DNA of 64,000 bases from Nostoc sp. FACHB-110 (GTDB taxonomy: Bacteria; Cyanobacteriota; Cyanobacteriia; Cyanobacteriales; Nostocaceae), in contig NZ_JACJRU010000007.1 of NCBI RefSeq assembly GCF_014697425.1, forward strand, positions 1 to 64,000, read 5' to 3'. Within the stretch, counting starts at the first letter, position 1, and the number at the start of each line of letters is the position of its first letter. The translations under genes and the position numbers were made by a program. The notes beneath the pieces are model-generated. The model saw only the letters and a list, made by a program, of their open reading frames with translations. It searched no databases and had not been told where the DNA came from. This document shows, in pieces, positions 8,495 to 17,714 of this stretch.

Positions 8495-9406
8495 ATGACA
8501 AACTCACAATCACTTAGAAGTCGAGAACAACGAACAGCATGGATATTACTCACGCCAGCTTTGCTGCTGCTGTTGTTTGTATTTGCTTACCCGATTTTAC
8601 GGGCGTTTTGGTTAAGTGTATTTACTAGGAATTTGGGAACAGAGTTACAACCTGTATTCTCTGGTTTTGAGAATTATGCGCGGATGGCGGGGGATGGTCG
8701 TTTCTGGCAGAGTTTGTGGGTGACGACGATATTCACCACAGGCTCGGTAATTACAGAATTACTGCTAGGACTGGGGATAGCCTTAGTCCTCAATCAGGCG
8801 TTTTTTGGGCGGGGCTTAGTACGGACAACGGCGATTATACCGTGGGCTTTGCCTACTGCTTTGATTGGTTTGGCGTGGGCTTGGATTTTTAACGACCAGT
8901 TTGGAGTGGTGAATGATATTTTGCAACGATTAGGGCTAATTAAAACAGGAATTAACTGGTTAGGAGATCCAACGCTGGCGATGATTGCACTAATTTTTGC
9001 TGATGTTTGGAAGACTACACCTTTTATTAGTATTTTGCTGCTGGCTGGGTTGCAGTCGATATCACAAGACCTCTATGAGGCTTACTCAGTGGATGGCGCA
9101 ACTGCTTGGCAAAGCTTCCGTAATATTACTTTGCCACTGCTGCTGCCACAAATTTTAATTGCAGTGCTGTTTCGGTTTGCTCAAGCTTTTGGGATTTTTG
9201 ACTTGATTGCAGTGATGACTGGAGGTGGCCCTGGTGGCGCGACGGAAGTTGTATCGCTTTATATCTACTCTACGGTGATGCGCTATTTAGATTTTGGTTA
9301 TGGTGCAGCTTTGGTAGTGGTGACATTTTTAATACTAATTATTGCAGTGGCGATCGCTAGTTTCTTACTCAACAAATCCCGTGCCAAAACATCAGGAGCC
9401 ATTTAA
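8495..9406 (+). CDS. sugar ABC transporter permease, MalF/UgpA type
   Basis: Inner-membrane permease of 303 residues with about six transmembrane helices. The first is near residues 15-35 (WILLTPALLLLLFVFAYPIL). The binding-protein-dependent transport signature (EAA loop) is seen as EAYSVDGATAWQSFRNITLP near residues 194-213, the contact site for the ATPase. It forms a heterodimer with the following permease, whose start is 3 bases after its stop. It begins 5 bases after a long tandem repeat that separates it from the binding-protein gene. Confidence 0.9.
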   Translation: MTNSQSLRSREQRTAWILLTPALLLLLFVFAYPILRAFWLSVFTRNLGTELQPVFSGFENYARMAGDGRFWQSLWVTTIFTTGSVITELLLGLGIALVLNQAFFGRGLVRTTAIIPWALPTALIGLAWAWIFNDQFGVVNDILQRLGLIKTGINWLGDPTLAMIALIFADVWKTTPFISILLLAGLQSISQDLYEAYSVDGATAWQSFRNITLPLLLPQILIAVLFRFAQAFGIFDLIAVMTGGGPGGATEVVSLYIYSTVMRYLDFGYGAALVVVTFLILIIAVAIASFLLNKSRAKTSGAI

Positions 9407-9409
9407 AAA

Positions 9410-10294
9410 ATGAGTGTAATTCCGCAAGTAATTCCTACAACTCCACAACCAACAAGGGAAACTAAGTTTTCTTGGAAAAAAATCTTACTCCCCATAATAG
9501 TTGCCTTAGTAGTAATATTTAGCCTTGCACCAGCACTATGGCAATTACTCACTTCCTTCAAGGTGAATGAAGATATTGCCGCAGTGCCGACTGTCTATTT
9601 TCCCACACGATTCACTTTCAATCACTACATTGAATTATTTACCCGCCGTCCCTTTTGGCGATATATTTTCAACAGTGCTGTAGTATCAATTACATCTACA
9701 GCAGTTGCTCTAGCGATCGGCGCACCTGCGGCTTATGCTCTAGCACGGTTACGCCCGTGGGGTGAAAAAGCTATTCTCGCAGGTGTTCTGATTGTTACCT
9801 TATTTCCAGGAATTCTCTTATTTTTGGGACTATTAGAAATTATCCAAGTTTTGAGACTCGGTAATAATTATTTGTCGCTCATCATACCTTACACAGCAAT
9901 TAATTTGCCGTTGACAATTTTAGTGCTGAGAAGCTTCTTTCAACAATTACCAAAAGATTTAGAAGATTCTGCGAGGGTGGATGGTTACAACACCTTTCAA
10001 CTGTTATGGCAAATTGTCTTACCTATGACGCTTCCCGCCTTAGTCACAACAGGAATTCTCACCTTTATTTTTGCGTGGAATGAGTTTATTTTTGCTCTTA
10101 CGTTTATGACGCGTGAAGAGTTAAAAACAATTCCCGTGGCGGCGGCTCAATTAGGCGGCGCATCAGTATATGAAATTCCCTATGGGCCAATTGCTGCTGC
10201 AACTGTTGTAGGAACTTTACCCTTAATTTTACTAGTGTTGTTTTTCCAGCGCAGAATTGTCCAAGGTCTGACGGCTGGCGCGGTTAAAGGCTAA
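9410..10294 (+). CDS. carbohydrate ABC transporter permease, MalG/UgpE type
   Basis: Second permease of the importer, 294 residues. It has an N-terminal cytoplasmic extension, a first helix near residues 25-45, a periplasmic loop ending FTRRPFWRYIFNSAVVS and the EAA loop EDSARVDGYNTFQLLWQIVLP near residues 185-205. MalG-type proteins pair with MalF-type ones to form the translocation pore (family knowledge). It is tightly linked to the upstream permease and followed by the inverted copy of the tandem-repeat block before the ATPase gene. Confidence 0.9.
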   Translation: MSVIPQVIPTTPQPTRETKFSWKKILLPIIVALVVIFSLAPALWQLLTSFKVNEDIAAVPTVYFPTRFTFNHYIELFTRRPFWRYIFNSAVVSITSTAVALAIGAPAAYALARLRPWGEKAILAGVLIVTLFPGILLFLGLLEIIQVLRLGNNYLSLIIPYTAINLPLTILVLRSFFQQLPKDLEDSARVDGYNTFQLLWQIVLPMTLPALVTTGILTFIFAWNEFIFALTFMTREELKTIPVAAAQLGGASVYEIPYGPIAAATVVGTLPLILLVLFFQRRIVQGLTAGAVKG

Positions 10295-10437
10295 GGAAGG
10301 TAAAAGGTAAAAGGTAAAAGGTAAAAAGCAGAAGACTTAAATTTCACACTTCATACTTCATACTTCATACTTCATACTTCATACTTCATACTTCATACTT
10401 CACACTTCATACTTCACACTTCACACTTCACACTTCA
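10295..10437 (-). repeat. composite heptanucleotide tandem-repeat block (right, inverted copy)
   Basis: 10296-10326 consists of GGTAAAA units. 10320-10340 is the exact reverse complement of the 8297-8317 junction. 10343-10437 consists of ACTTCAT/ACTTCAC units. Together they form an inverted, shorter copy of the block at 8219-8490, so the permease pair lies between inverted repeats about 2 kb apart. Confidence 0.92.
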
Positions 10438-10443
10438 TCAATC

Positions 10444-11541
10444 ATGGCTAAACTCGAACTGAAAAATTTAAATAAAACCTACAGTCCTAAAGTGATTCCT
10501 GTCAAAGATGTGAGTTTGACTGTAGATAATCATGAGTTTTTGACGTTGCTTGGCCCTTCTGGCTGTGGTAAATCTACAGTTTTACGGATGATTGCGGGAC
10601 TTGAGGAACCGACTCAAGGTCAAATCAAAATTGGGGATGTGGATGTTACTTATAAAAGACCAAGCGATCGCAATATTGCAATGGTATTTCAAAGCTATGC
10701 CCTTTATCCTCACATGACGGTCTACGAAAATCTCGCCTCTGGATTGAAACTTAAAAAAGTACCATCAGCCGATATTAAACGGCGCGTCGCAGAAGTGTCA
10801 GAAGTTTTAGGCTTAGGCGAATTGATGAACCGCAAGCCAGGACAAATGTCTGGCGGTCAAAGACAACGGGTTGCAGTTGGTCGGGCGTTGGTGCGTAACG
10901 CTGATGTGTACTTGTTAGATGAACCGTTAAGCAACCTAGACGCACTGCTGCGAGAACGAGTCCGCGCTGACCTCAAGCAAATTTTCGCTGCCCAAAAAGT
11001 GCCAGTCGTTTACGTTACCCACGACCAAACCGAAGCAATGACCCTCTCAACAAAAGTTGCATTGCTGAATGATGGCTATGTGCAGCAACTTGACCCACCT
11101 GAGCGCATCTATAACCATCCAGCTAATTTATTTGTGGCTGGGTTTGTTGGTAGTCCGCAAATGAACTTGCTGACTCTACCTTGTCAAGGTAAGTCTGCGC
11201 TACTCGGTAACTTCCAAGTGCGTTTGCCAGATATCCCAACTGTACCACCGCAGATTGTTTTGGGAATCCGCCCAGAAGATGTTCGCATTGCTCAACCAGA
11301 AGACACCCAAACTATCCGGGGAAGAGTATTTTTAGTAGAAAATTTGGGGATGCACAATTTAGTTAGTGTTAGGGTTGAAGGTTCACAAACCGGAGGTATT
11401 ACGCTGCGTGCTTTGTTAGCCACAGACCAAAATTGGAACGGCGAAGATATTACCTTGGCATTACCACCTGAAGATATTCACTGGTTTGATGTTCAATCTG
11501 GTCATGCTGTGGCAAAAAGACAAATGGTCGGAAAAGTCTGA
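10444..11541 (+). CDS. ABC transporter ATP-binding protein, MalK/UgpC/MsmK type
   Basis: Cytoplasmic ATPase of the carbohydrate importer, 365 residues. Walker A GPSGCGKST at residues 37-45, Q-loop VFQSYALYPHM, signature SGGQRQR from residue 136, Walker B VYLLDEPLSNLD and H-loop VTHDQ. The C-terminal ~130 residues form the TOBE/regulatory domain of MalK-type ATPases (VLGIRPEDVRIAQPE). These ATPases often serve several sugar importers (family knowledge). The gene follows the permeases after a repeat block and may be separately transcribed. Confidence 0.92.
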   Translation: MAKLELKNLNKTYSPKVIPVKDVSLTVDNHEFLTLLGPSGCGKSTVLRMIAGLEEPTQGQIKIGDVDVTYKRPSDRNIAMVFQSYALYPHMTVYENLASGLKLKKVPSADIKRRVAEVSEVLGLGELMNRKPGQMSGGQRQRVAVGRALVRNADVYLLDEPLSNLDALLRERVRADLKQIFAAQKVPVVYVTHDQTEAMTLSTKVALLNDGYVQQLDPPERIYNHPANLFVAGFVGSPQMNLLTLPCQGKSALLGNFQVRLPDIPTVPPQIVLGIRPEDVRIAQPEDTQTIRGRVFLVENLGMHNLVSVRVEGSQTGGITLRALLATDQNWNGEDITLALPPEDIHWFDVQSGHAVAKRQMVGKV

Positions 11542-11619
11542 AGTCGGAAAAAGGCAGAGCAGAGACGCAAAATGGAATATTTAGAGTAATATTATCAGCA
11601 ATATAGCTTGCTGATATAT

Positions 11620-14151
11620 ATGTTTTTGCTTGGCTTGAGTCAAAAATTTCAAAGATTTTTATTGCTATTATTCATAGCAGTATTGACTGCGTTGCAACTT
11701 TCGTCTGTACAAGCCCAGCTAATAAACAAAGAAAGTAATTACGCAATACATATTCGCCAAAATTTCAATCAATCCAACTTTTATCCTATTGCCCAAGTTC
11801 CCAATCGAAACTTATATAAACCTATTTCTGCTTGGGTAGGCAGGTTAATTTTACCAGCAAAACAGCAGTTAAAAGATGGTTTAGATTGGGTCTGGATGGA
11901 AGTACAATCTGCTCCACCCACGGCACAAAATTTAGTAGGAAGAGTTGTCCGATTAGAGTGGCAGAATTATCCAAAGGTGTTGACTTATAGTCAAGCTGTG
12001 AAGCGAGATATCAAATTCACTCCCGCAGTTATTAAAAGCCAAAAACAAGGCAACATTCATCCTTTGAGATTAAATGGTGTGCCTCAGGTAGGGCCAATAC
12101 GTTCTTTAGCTGGGGCGAATCCACTGGATGATACAATTGTTGCGTTAGAAGCTAATACAATTATTACTAGAAGCGCAGATAAATTTGTTTTAAAAGTTGC
12201 CAGCGAACCTATTGTAGTTACTGGTAGGTTTTACGGTTTAGTTAAAATTATTAAACCAATTAATAGTTCCAAAAATATTTTATCTCCCAAATCAAAACAA
12301 CATAGCGATTATTTTTTAGTACAGCATTATAATCCTCAAACAAAGAAATTTGATGGCGTTCAAGAAACTATTCGCATTCCTCAACAGGTAATAGATACGC
12401 GGAAATTTGCGCCTTCTAGTGTGCAGCAAATCGAAAAATCACCAGCAGGTAAAAATGGCTGGTATATTTACGGTGCTAATGATGCTAGAGGTGTATTTAC
12501 TGTTAGAGCGATCGCACCGCGTTCTCTTTTGCAATTACAACCCCATCAAATCATTATGGGGCAGGAATTAGGCATAAATCACATTCAAAATATTAATTGG
12601 CAAAATACTGAGAAAAATAAAGGTAAATTTAACACTGTATTATTAAAATCAGCAGCAAATAAAAATTCTACAAATTGGCAAGCAGGGGATAAAGCTATTG
12701 TGCTGCATTTATTTGGCGGCATTGGCGGACGAAAAGCTGAACCTTTAGGTGTACCCTATACTATCACCGGGCATTTTGCTTTTGGCATCGCTCAAGTTAT
12801 CCGCGACGAATTTACTCAAGAATTACGCTTTGATATTAAATATCATCAAATTTATGCCCATAACCCTGATGGAATTATTTCTGCAACGCATACATGGGCT
12901 GATTATATGGGTAATTTACAACGTGGTTGGCTCCCAACACGTCCCGTCTCAGATATTCTGATTAAATTCGACCCAGTAACCCAAGATTATAATTTTAATG
13001 GCATTAAACTTTCGCCTTTAAAAGAGTTCCAGCAACAATTACAGGTGACAATGGCGCGTTATCGAGTTGGTGATGGCACTGGCGGCGCAAGTGTATCACC
13101 TGCAACCTCATGTATTCAAGACTCTAGCCAAGCCCTTTATGCAGCAATACTAGCAATTAAAAACAAAGTTGCAACAACTCCTCAAATTCAAACTTGGTTA
13201 AACGCAAACCCCACTCATCCGCAAGCCTTACGCTTTCAAAAGCTAGTTAAATTAGGTCAATCTTTAGAACAACAATTAGCACCTTTGGGAATAGTTCGTG
13301 CTGACTGGCAAAGTCAAGCAAGTATTCTTGCTGGTACAGGAATCGGAAAAAAGACAAAACCATTTCAAGATGGTAGTATTTGGGCTGGTTTGACCACATG
13401 GCGAACCATTATGCCACGACAAACCCATGATGATCTCGCTGCCATCTTCTTAAAACATGGTGCAACTCTGCAAGTATTAAGAACCAATCAGATAGGTGGT
13501 TGGCAAGCTGATATTACACCTCTTGCTCCAACAATCTTATTAGGGCAAATTAAGCTTCCTTTGACTAATATTGCACCGCTATCAATTGTCTTAAATCGCC
13601 TGCTAGCATCATTAGTAATTCCCAGATTGCAAGATTGGATAGTTATTATTTCGCTCTTGATAATTTATAGTATTATCGCTATACCTTACGGTTGGAAATT
13701 TGGATTTCTCAACTTAGAGATTTGGTCGGCTAATTGTCTAGCTAAATTATTATTAATATTACGCTGTTTATTTACACCAGCAATTATTGAAGAACTATTT
13801 TTTCGCGTGATTTTGCTACCTCATCCCAGTGAATTTGTGAATTGGTTACATTGGTTTTTGTGGGGAATATTCAGTTTAATACTATTTATTGTGTATCATC
13901 CATTGAATGCCAAATTATTTTTTAAAGCTGGAATACCTACATTTTATAATCGGGATTTTTTAGCTTTAGCCGGATTACTAGGAATGATATGTACTATTGG
14001 CTATGCCCTTACAGGTTCGTTGTGGGTGATAGTTGTAATTCACTGGGTAATTGTAGTATGTTGGTTGATATTTTTTGGTGGAATCAAGAAATTAGATAAT
14101 AATCAAAAAATTCCCAAAGATAGAATTTCATCATTAAAGCGAATTAGATAA
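11620..14151 (+). CDS. large CPBP-family (CAAX/Abi-type) intramembrane protease with long exported N-terminal region
   Basis: 843 residues from ATG 11620; a TTG four codons earlier is also open. A signal-like segment (FLLLLFIAVLTALQLSSVQAQ) leads a ~640-residue extracytoplasmic region with no domain I recognise. The C-terminal ~180 residues hold several membrane helices and the glutamic-protease motifs: EELFFR at 724-729 (EExxxR), a histidine in LFIVYHPLN, and IHWVIVVCW. Typical CPBP proteases are about 200-300 residues, so this one is exceptional in length. Family roles include prenyl-protein processing and bacteriocin or phage immunity. The role here is unknown. Confidence 0.75.
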   Translation: MFLLGLSQKFQRFLLLLFIAVLTALQLSSVQAQLINKESNYAIHIRQNFNQSNFYPIAQVPNRNLYKPISAWVGRLILPAKQQLKDGLDWVWMEVQSAPPTAQNLVGRVVRLEWQNYPKVLTYSQAVKRDIKFTPAVIKSQKQGNIHPLRLNGVPQVGPIRSLAGANPLDDTIVALEANTIITRSADKFVLKVASEPIVVTGRFYGLVKIIKPINSSKNILSPKSKQHSDYFLVQHYNPQTKKFDGVQETIRIPQQVIDTRKFAPSSVQQIEKSPAGKNGWYIYGANDARGVFTVRAIAPRSLLQLQPHQIIMGQELGINHIQNINWQNTEKNKGKFNTVLLKSAANKNSTNWQAGDKAIVLHLFGGIGGRKAEPLGVPYTITGHFAFGIAQVIRDEFTQELRFDIKYHQIYAHNPDGIISATHTWADYMGNLQRGWLPTRPVSDILIKFDPVTQDYNFNGIKLSPLKEFQQQLQVTMARYRVGDGTGGASVSPATSCIQDSSQALYAAILAIKNKVATTPQIQTWLNANPTHPQALRFQKLVKLGQSLEQQLAPLGIVRADWQSQASILAGTGIGKKTKPFQDGSIWAGLTTWRTIMPRQTHDDLAAIFLKHGATLQVLRTNQIGGWQADITPLAPTILLGQIKLPLTNIAPLSIVLNRLLASLVIPRLQDWIVIISLLIIYSIIAIPYGWKFGFLNLEIWSANCLAKLLLILRCLFTPAIIEELFFRVILLPHPSEFVNWLHWFLWGIFSLILFIVYHPLNAKLFFKAGIPTFYNRDFLALAGLLGMICTIGYALTGSLWVIVVIHWVIVVCWLIFFGGIKKLDNNQKIPKDRISSLKRIR

Positions 14152-14221
14152 AGCAGCATTCAGAATTATCTGCTTCAATGACTTGAACTTGGCCGTATCT
14201 TTTTGTAGCAACTTAAAAATG

Positions 14222-14511
14222 TTAAGTAAGTCGATGCAATAAAACCAAACTATGTGAAGAAAAGTAAATAAGGCTCAAACGCTTTTTTTCACATCTTGCA
14301 CCTAGCCCCAGCGAATAGAATTCGCGGCTATACAAACGAAGTCCGCCTACGCGGACTAACGCAATATCAAGGGTTTGGAACCCGCGCAGGCGGGTTTTGT
14401 CTGTGTAGCCGCGACTTCAGTCGCTTGGTGCAAGATATGTGTTTTCCCCCTGCTCCCTGCCCCCTGCCCCCTGCCTTATTCCAACAATACTTATTTACAC
14501 CGACTTACTTA
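14222..14511. mobile_element. MITE with TAAGTAAGTCG terminal inverted repeats, filled copy
   Basis: The left end TTAAGTAAGTCGATGCAATA and right end TTATTTACACCGACTTACTTA are imperfect inverted repeats of about 20 bases. The same element occurs at 56284-56409 without the inner insertion, sharing the stretch from GTAAGTCGATGC through GCTCAAACGC and the C-rich segment before the right end. It carries no transposase, so it is a non-autonomous element. TTAA or TA is the likely target sequence. Confidence 0.75.
14290..14441. mobile_element. palindromic element nested inside the MITE
   Basis: Terminal inverted repeats CACATCTTGCACC (14290-14302) and GGTGCAAGATATGTG (14427-14441) enclose inner palindromes such as CCCGCGCAGGCGGG and GTCCGCCTACGCGGAC. 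It interrupts the sequence that is continuous in the MITE copy at 56284-56409. A related element in opposite orientation lies at 55190-55350. Small ORFs across it are not genes. Confidence 0.72.
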
Positions 14512-14614
14512 CATCTCTAAAATTATTTATGTTGCTTGTAGAGTGGATATTTTATCTGCCTGGAAAATGGGACGGGTAAGAACACCCATCCCCCAAGAAA
14601 ATGTAGCCAGAAAT

Positions 14615-14881
14615 TTATTCGATGGTTAAATCTGGTTCGTCACAAAAGTTAAATAAGGCTGATTCTGTTTCCGAGCCATCTTCAAAGACAGCCGATATGT
14701 ACCATTCACAAGCTGAATCATTGGTATATTCAGCCCAAGCAATTGTTACGGTTTCACCTGATGGAATTCCTGAATCATCCAATGTAAATGAAGCCCATTC
14801 TTCTTCATCAACAGATGCCCACAACTCTGTAATTGCTTGGTCAGTTTGATTAGTAACGGTAAATGTAAATGTGTCTGACAT
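14615..14881 (-). CDS. small acidic hypothetical protein
   Basis: 88 residues from ATG 14881 (MSDTFTFTVTNQTDQAITEL). An upstream in-frame start would add 18 residues of unlike composition. The protein is very acidic, rich in Glu/Asp/Thr, with alternating beta-type stretches (FTFTVTNQ, ETVTIAWAEYT, CEWYISAVFEDG) suggesting a small beta-sandwich. It has two cysteines and no signal peptide. No family is recognised. It stands alone between the MITE and trmB. Confidence 0.6.
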   Translation of the reverse strand: MSDTFTFTVTNQTDQAITELWASVDEEEWASFTLDDSGIPSGETVTIAWAEYTNDSACEWYISAVFEDGSETESALFNFCDEPDLTIE

Positions 14882-15173
14882 AAGTAGCCTGTTAGTGATC
14901 AATACATCGCTAATTGTTAGCCACCGATTATACACGCCGTTTTTGAAAACTTAGCTACGTTAACTGCCAAAAGTATTACCTATGTTAGGTTTGAAGCATT
15001 TTGTCTCTATACTAAATTAATAATTAGGTACTAAATATTACCTAAATCCTTGGCACTTGAGTTTTGTGTGTGACTAATAAGCTGTTAATCACTTCATTGG
15101 CTCGTTGAGATCGCAAGGCGAACCCACCCATGCAACTTTTCGCAAAATCCAAAATTGTATGACTGGGTAAATT

Positions 15174-15821
15174 TTAATGCTGCAACTCCTGTTTAACAAA
15201 CAAAACGCGATAGATTGGTTCACCTTTTTTTTGAGTAGCTAATTCGCGTTCTGTGGCTACTGGTAAGGGATTTTCTGTTAACCACTCTCCTGTGCCAACT
15301 CTTGTAAAAGCTGAGTTTTCTGCAAAGCGAGCGCACATTTCTACAGCGACAAATTCCATATCTGATTGTAAAAATACAACCCCACTAACTGCTAGATATT
15401 TAGCTAATTCTGCCACTAGTTCCGGCTGTACTACCCGGCGTTTTGCGTGGCGAGTTTTAAACCACGGATCAGGAAATTGAATAGTAACGCGTTGTAAAAT
15501 TCCTGGAGGCAACGAACATAATAGCGGTTGCAAAGAATTATTTGCATTGCAATATAAATAATGCAGGTTAGTTAAACCTAATTCAGTCCGAATTTGATTG
15601 GCTTCAACTACTAACGGTTCTCGAATTTCTAACCCTAAAAAATTCCACTCAGGTTCTACCTGTGCCATTTGTAAGACAAATCTTCCCCTAGCACATCCAA
15701 TATCTAAGTGTAATGGTTGATTTGATTTTTGATAAACTTTCTCCCATTCTAGAGGGTTAGCTGGTGTACGATATTTTTGAGCAAGTGGATTAACGTGTTG
15801 GCGGACTCTAACAGCGGCCAA
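15174..15821 (-). CDS. trmB: tRNA (guanine-N7-)-methyltransferase TrmB
   Basis: Methylates guanine-46 of tRNA using S-adenosylmethionine. 215 residues. The SAM-binding motif is [17 protein letters not shown] (about residues 37-53), then [11 protein letters not shown], and the TrmB signature [17 protein letters not shown] (about 114-130). The start is a TTG at 15821: an AAGGAGT ribosome-binding site lies about 8 bases upstream, and the [17 protein letters not shown] beginning is what I recall of cyanobacterial homologues. Confidence 0.92.
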   Translation of the reverse strand: MAAVRVRQHVNPLAQKYRTPANPLEWEKVYQKSNQPLHLDIGCARGRFVLQMAQVEPEWNFLGLEIREPLVVEANQIRTELGLTNLHYLYCNANNSLQPLLCSLPPGILQRVTIQFPDPWFKTRHAKRRVVQPELVAELAKYLAVSGVVFLQSDMEFVAVEMCARFAENSAFTRVGTGEWLTENPLPVATERELATQKKGEPIYRVLFVKQELQH

Positions 15822-16140
15822 AATAAATACTCCTTTGAGTGATATAGTAAAAATAAATTGTATATTAAAAATTAGGATTCAACTAATTTTTGATTTTGGT
15901 AATTATTTAAAATTGAGAATTACCAAAAATATCATAATATTTTATCAATCAATATGAATAACAATATCCTCGGCTTTTCCAAGCAGTCGGGGATCTAAAT
16001 TATTACTCGTTTTTCAACTTGCTAACATAAATATGTAGAAATATTAAGAAAAATACTGTCAGCAGAGATGACAATGCAAAGGTTATACTTTGTGAAAAAG
16101 GCTTTTTTTAACCTCTTATCTTAAAATTGTTGGCAAATCA
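15822..16140. other. intergenic region between divergent trmB and phosphoesterase genes
   Basis: AT-rich, 319 bases, no ORF of note. An imperfect hairpin (ATCCTCGGCT pairing with AGTCGGGGAT) lies near 15968-15994. Promoters of both divergent genes should be here, but none is assigned. Confidence 0.35.
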
Positions 16141-17256
16141 ATGGCTCTCAATTTTCGCTTTGCAGTGGTCAGCGACTTACACCTTGCACTTCCTCATACA
16201 ATCTGGGATCATCCCAGTCGCTTTCATTTAGTAGAAGTTAGTATCCCTGCTTTTGAAAGCGTACTAGAACATTTAACACAACTCGATTTAGATTTTCTGC
16301 TGCTACCAGGAGACTTAACTCAGCATGGTGAACCAGAAAATCATCTATGGTTACAAGCACGTCTATCAAAATTACCTTTTCCTGTTTATGTAGTTCCTGG
16401 TAATCATGATGTTCCTGTTTTAATGGCGGATAAACAATCTATTAGTTTTGCTGATTTCCCCTATTATTATCGCAAATTTGGGTACGACAACCCTGAGCAA
16501 ATTTATTACACTCATCAAGTGTTACCAGGGGTACGGCTGATTGGTTTGAATTCTAACAATTTTAATGAACAAGGTCAGCAGTTAGGGCATTTAGATAGCC
16601 AACAATTAAGTTGGTTAGAAGATGTGCTAGCAGCAACAAATGATGAATTGGTGCTATTAATGGTACATCACAATGTGGTTGAGCATATACCCCAGCAATC
16701 GCGCCATCCAATGGGATATCGCTATATGTTGGACAATGCACCACAACTGTTAAGTTTGCTGCGTAAATATGGGGTAAAACTAGTATTTACAGGGCATTTG
16801 CACGTTCAAGATATTGCTTGCTCAGATGGTGTGTATGATATTACCACTGGCTCTTTAGTCAGTTATCCTCATCCGTATCGAGTATTTGAATTTCGCCGAG
16901 ATAATTACGGTAGAGAGTGGTTGCAAATTCAATCTCATCGAGTCGAATCTGTACCTGATTTTCCCAATTTACAACAGTTGTCAAAGCAATGGATGGGCGA
17001 TCGCTCTTTTCCTTTCTTAATGAAATTTTTGACTCATCCACCGTTAAACTTACCATCAGCGGAAGCCGAAGAAATAGCTCCTAGCTTGCGGGACTTTTGG
17101 GCGACTATTGCTGATGGAGATGCTATTTTTGACTACCCACAATTTCCTCATAAAGTGCGTCGTTATATCCAAGCTTACGGTGCGATCGCTAAATGTGGTA
17201 CACCTCACTTAATTGATAACAATAGCACTCTTTTATTGGAGAAAATTGAAAAGTAA
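16141..17256 (+). CDS. metallophosphoesterase (calcineurin-like)
   Basis: 371 residues. The dinuclear metal motifs of the calcineurin-like phosphoesterase fold are all present: DLH at residues 12-14, GD at 57-58, GNHD at 87-90, VHHN in the middle and GHLH near 218. This layout is close to 3',5'-cyclic-nucleotide phosphodiesterase CpdA and related enzymes (family knowledge), but the substrate cannot be set. A C-terminal extension of ~100 residues (FPHKVRRYIQAYGAIAKC) has no recognised motif. It is monocistronic. Confidence 0.85.
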   Translation: MALNFRFAVVSDLHLALPHTIWDHPSRFHLVEVSIPAFESVLEHLTQLDLDFLLLPGDLTQHGEPENHLWLQARLSKLPFPVYVVPGNHDVPVLMADKQSISFADFPYYYRKFGYDNPEQIYYTHQVLPGVRLIGLNSNNFNEQGQQLGHLDSQQLSWLEDVLAATNDELVLLMVHHNVVEHIPQQSRHPMGYRYMLDNAPQLLSLLRKYGVKLVFTGHLHVQDIACSDGVYDITTGSLVSYPHPYRVFEFRRDNYGREWLQIQSHRVESVPDFPNLQQLSKQWMGDRSFPFLMKFLTHPPLNLPSAEAEEIAPSLRDFWATIADGDAIFDYPQFPHKVRRYIQAYGAIAKCGTPHLIDNNSTLLLEKIEK

Positions 17257-17292
17257 GACAAAACAACAGCAGATAAAACCCAAAGTTTGATT

Positions 17293-17679
17293 CTATGTAC
17301 TTTTTTGCCAAAAATGCTGTTTAACTACATCTAAAGGTGAACAATGCCAATAATCGATGTGGGAAATAATTAAATTATCAGCATTCACTTTTAATTCACT
17401 CCAGCCGGAGATGGAAATGCGTGGTTGCCAAGGTAGGGGAGTATTCCAACTCAGTGTCCATTCAGTTTTGATAGTATCTCCGAAAGCTTGAATCTCATGC
17501 AAATCCATCTTGGCATTGATAAACCAAGTTTGGATAAATTTAATCATTTGCTTGTAACGTTCTACACCCTGAAACTTATTTAATGGGTCTTGAAAATAAA
17601 CGTCTTCAGCGTAAATACTATAAGTTTGATTTACAGGAAATCTTTGATAATCGTCTTGCAAAATCTGAATAATATCCAT
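17293..17679 (-). CDS. DUF2358 domain-containing protein
   Basis: 128 residues from ATG 17679 (MDIIQILQDDYQRFP); an upstream start would add nine residues. The sequence shows the DUF2358 pattern: YSIYAEDVYFQDPLNKFQGVERY followed by KTEWTLSW and ISGWSELKVN, a SnoaL/NTF2-like alpha+beta fold. The family is found in cyanobacteria and plastids and has no established role. It is followed upstream (35 bases) by a gene on the same strand, so the two may be co-transcribed. Confidence 0.8.
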   Translation of the reverse strand: MDIIQILQDDYQRFPVNQTYSIYAEDVYFQDPLNKFQGVERYKQMIKFIQTWFINAKMDLHEIQAFGDTIKTEWTLSWNTPLPWQPRISISGWSELKVNADNLIISHIDYWHCSPLDVVKQHFWQKST

Positions 17680-17714
17680 TGTCAATATGATGCGAAGTAC
17701 ACCCAAACTAGCCT

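Noticed and set aside
8219..10437. CRISPR-like arrays
   Set aside because: The repeat units are 7 bases without unique spacers, so they are short tandem repeats and not CRISPR.
14296..14629. Short ORFs across the MITE
   Set aside because: They run through inverted-repeat DNA of two non-autonomous elements and are not conserved-looking proteins.
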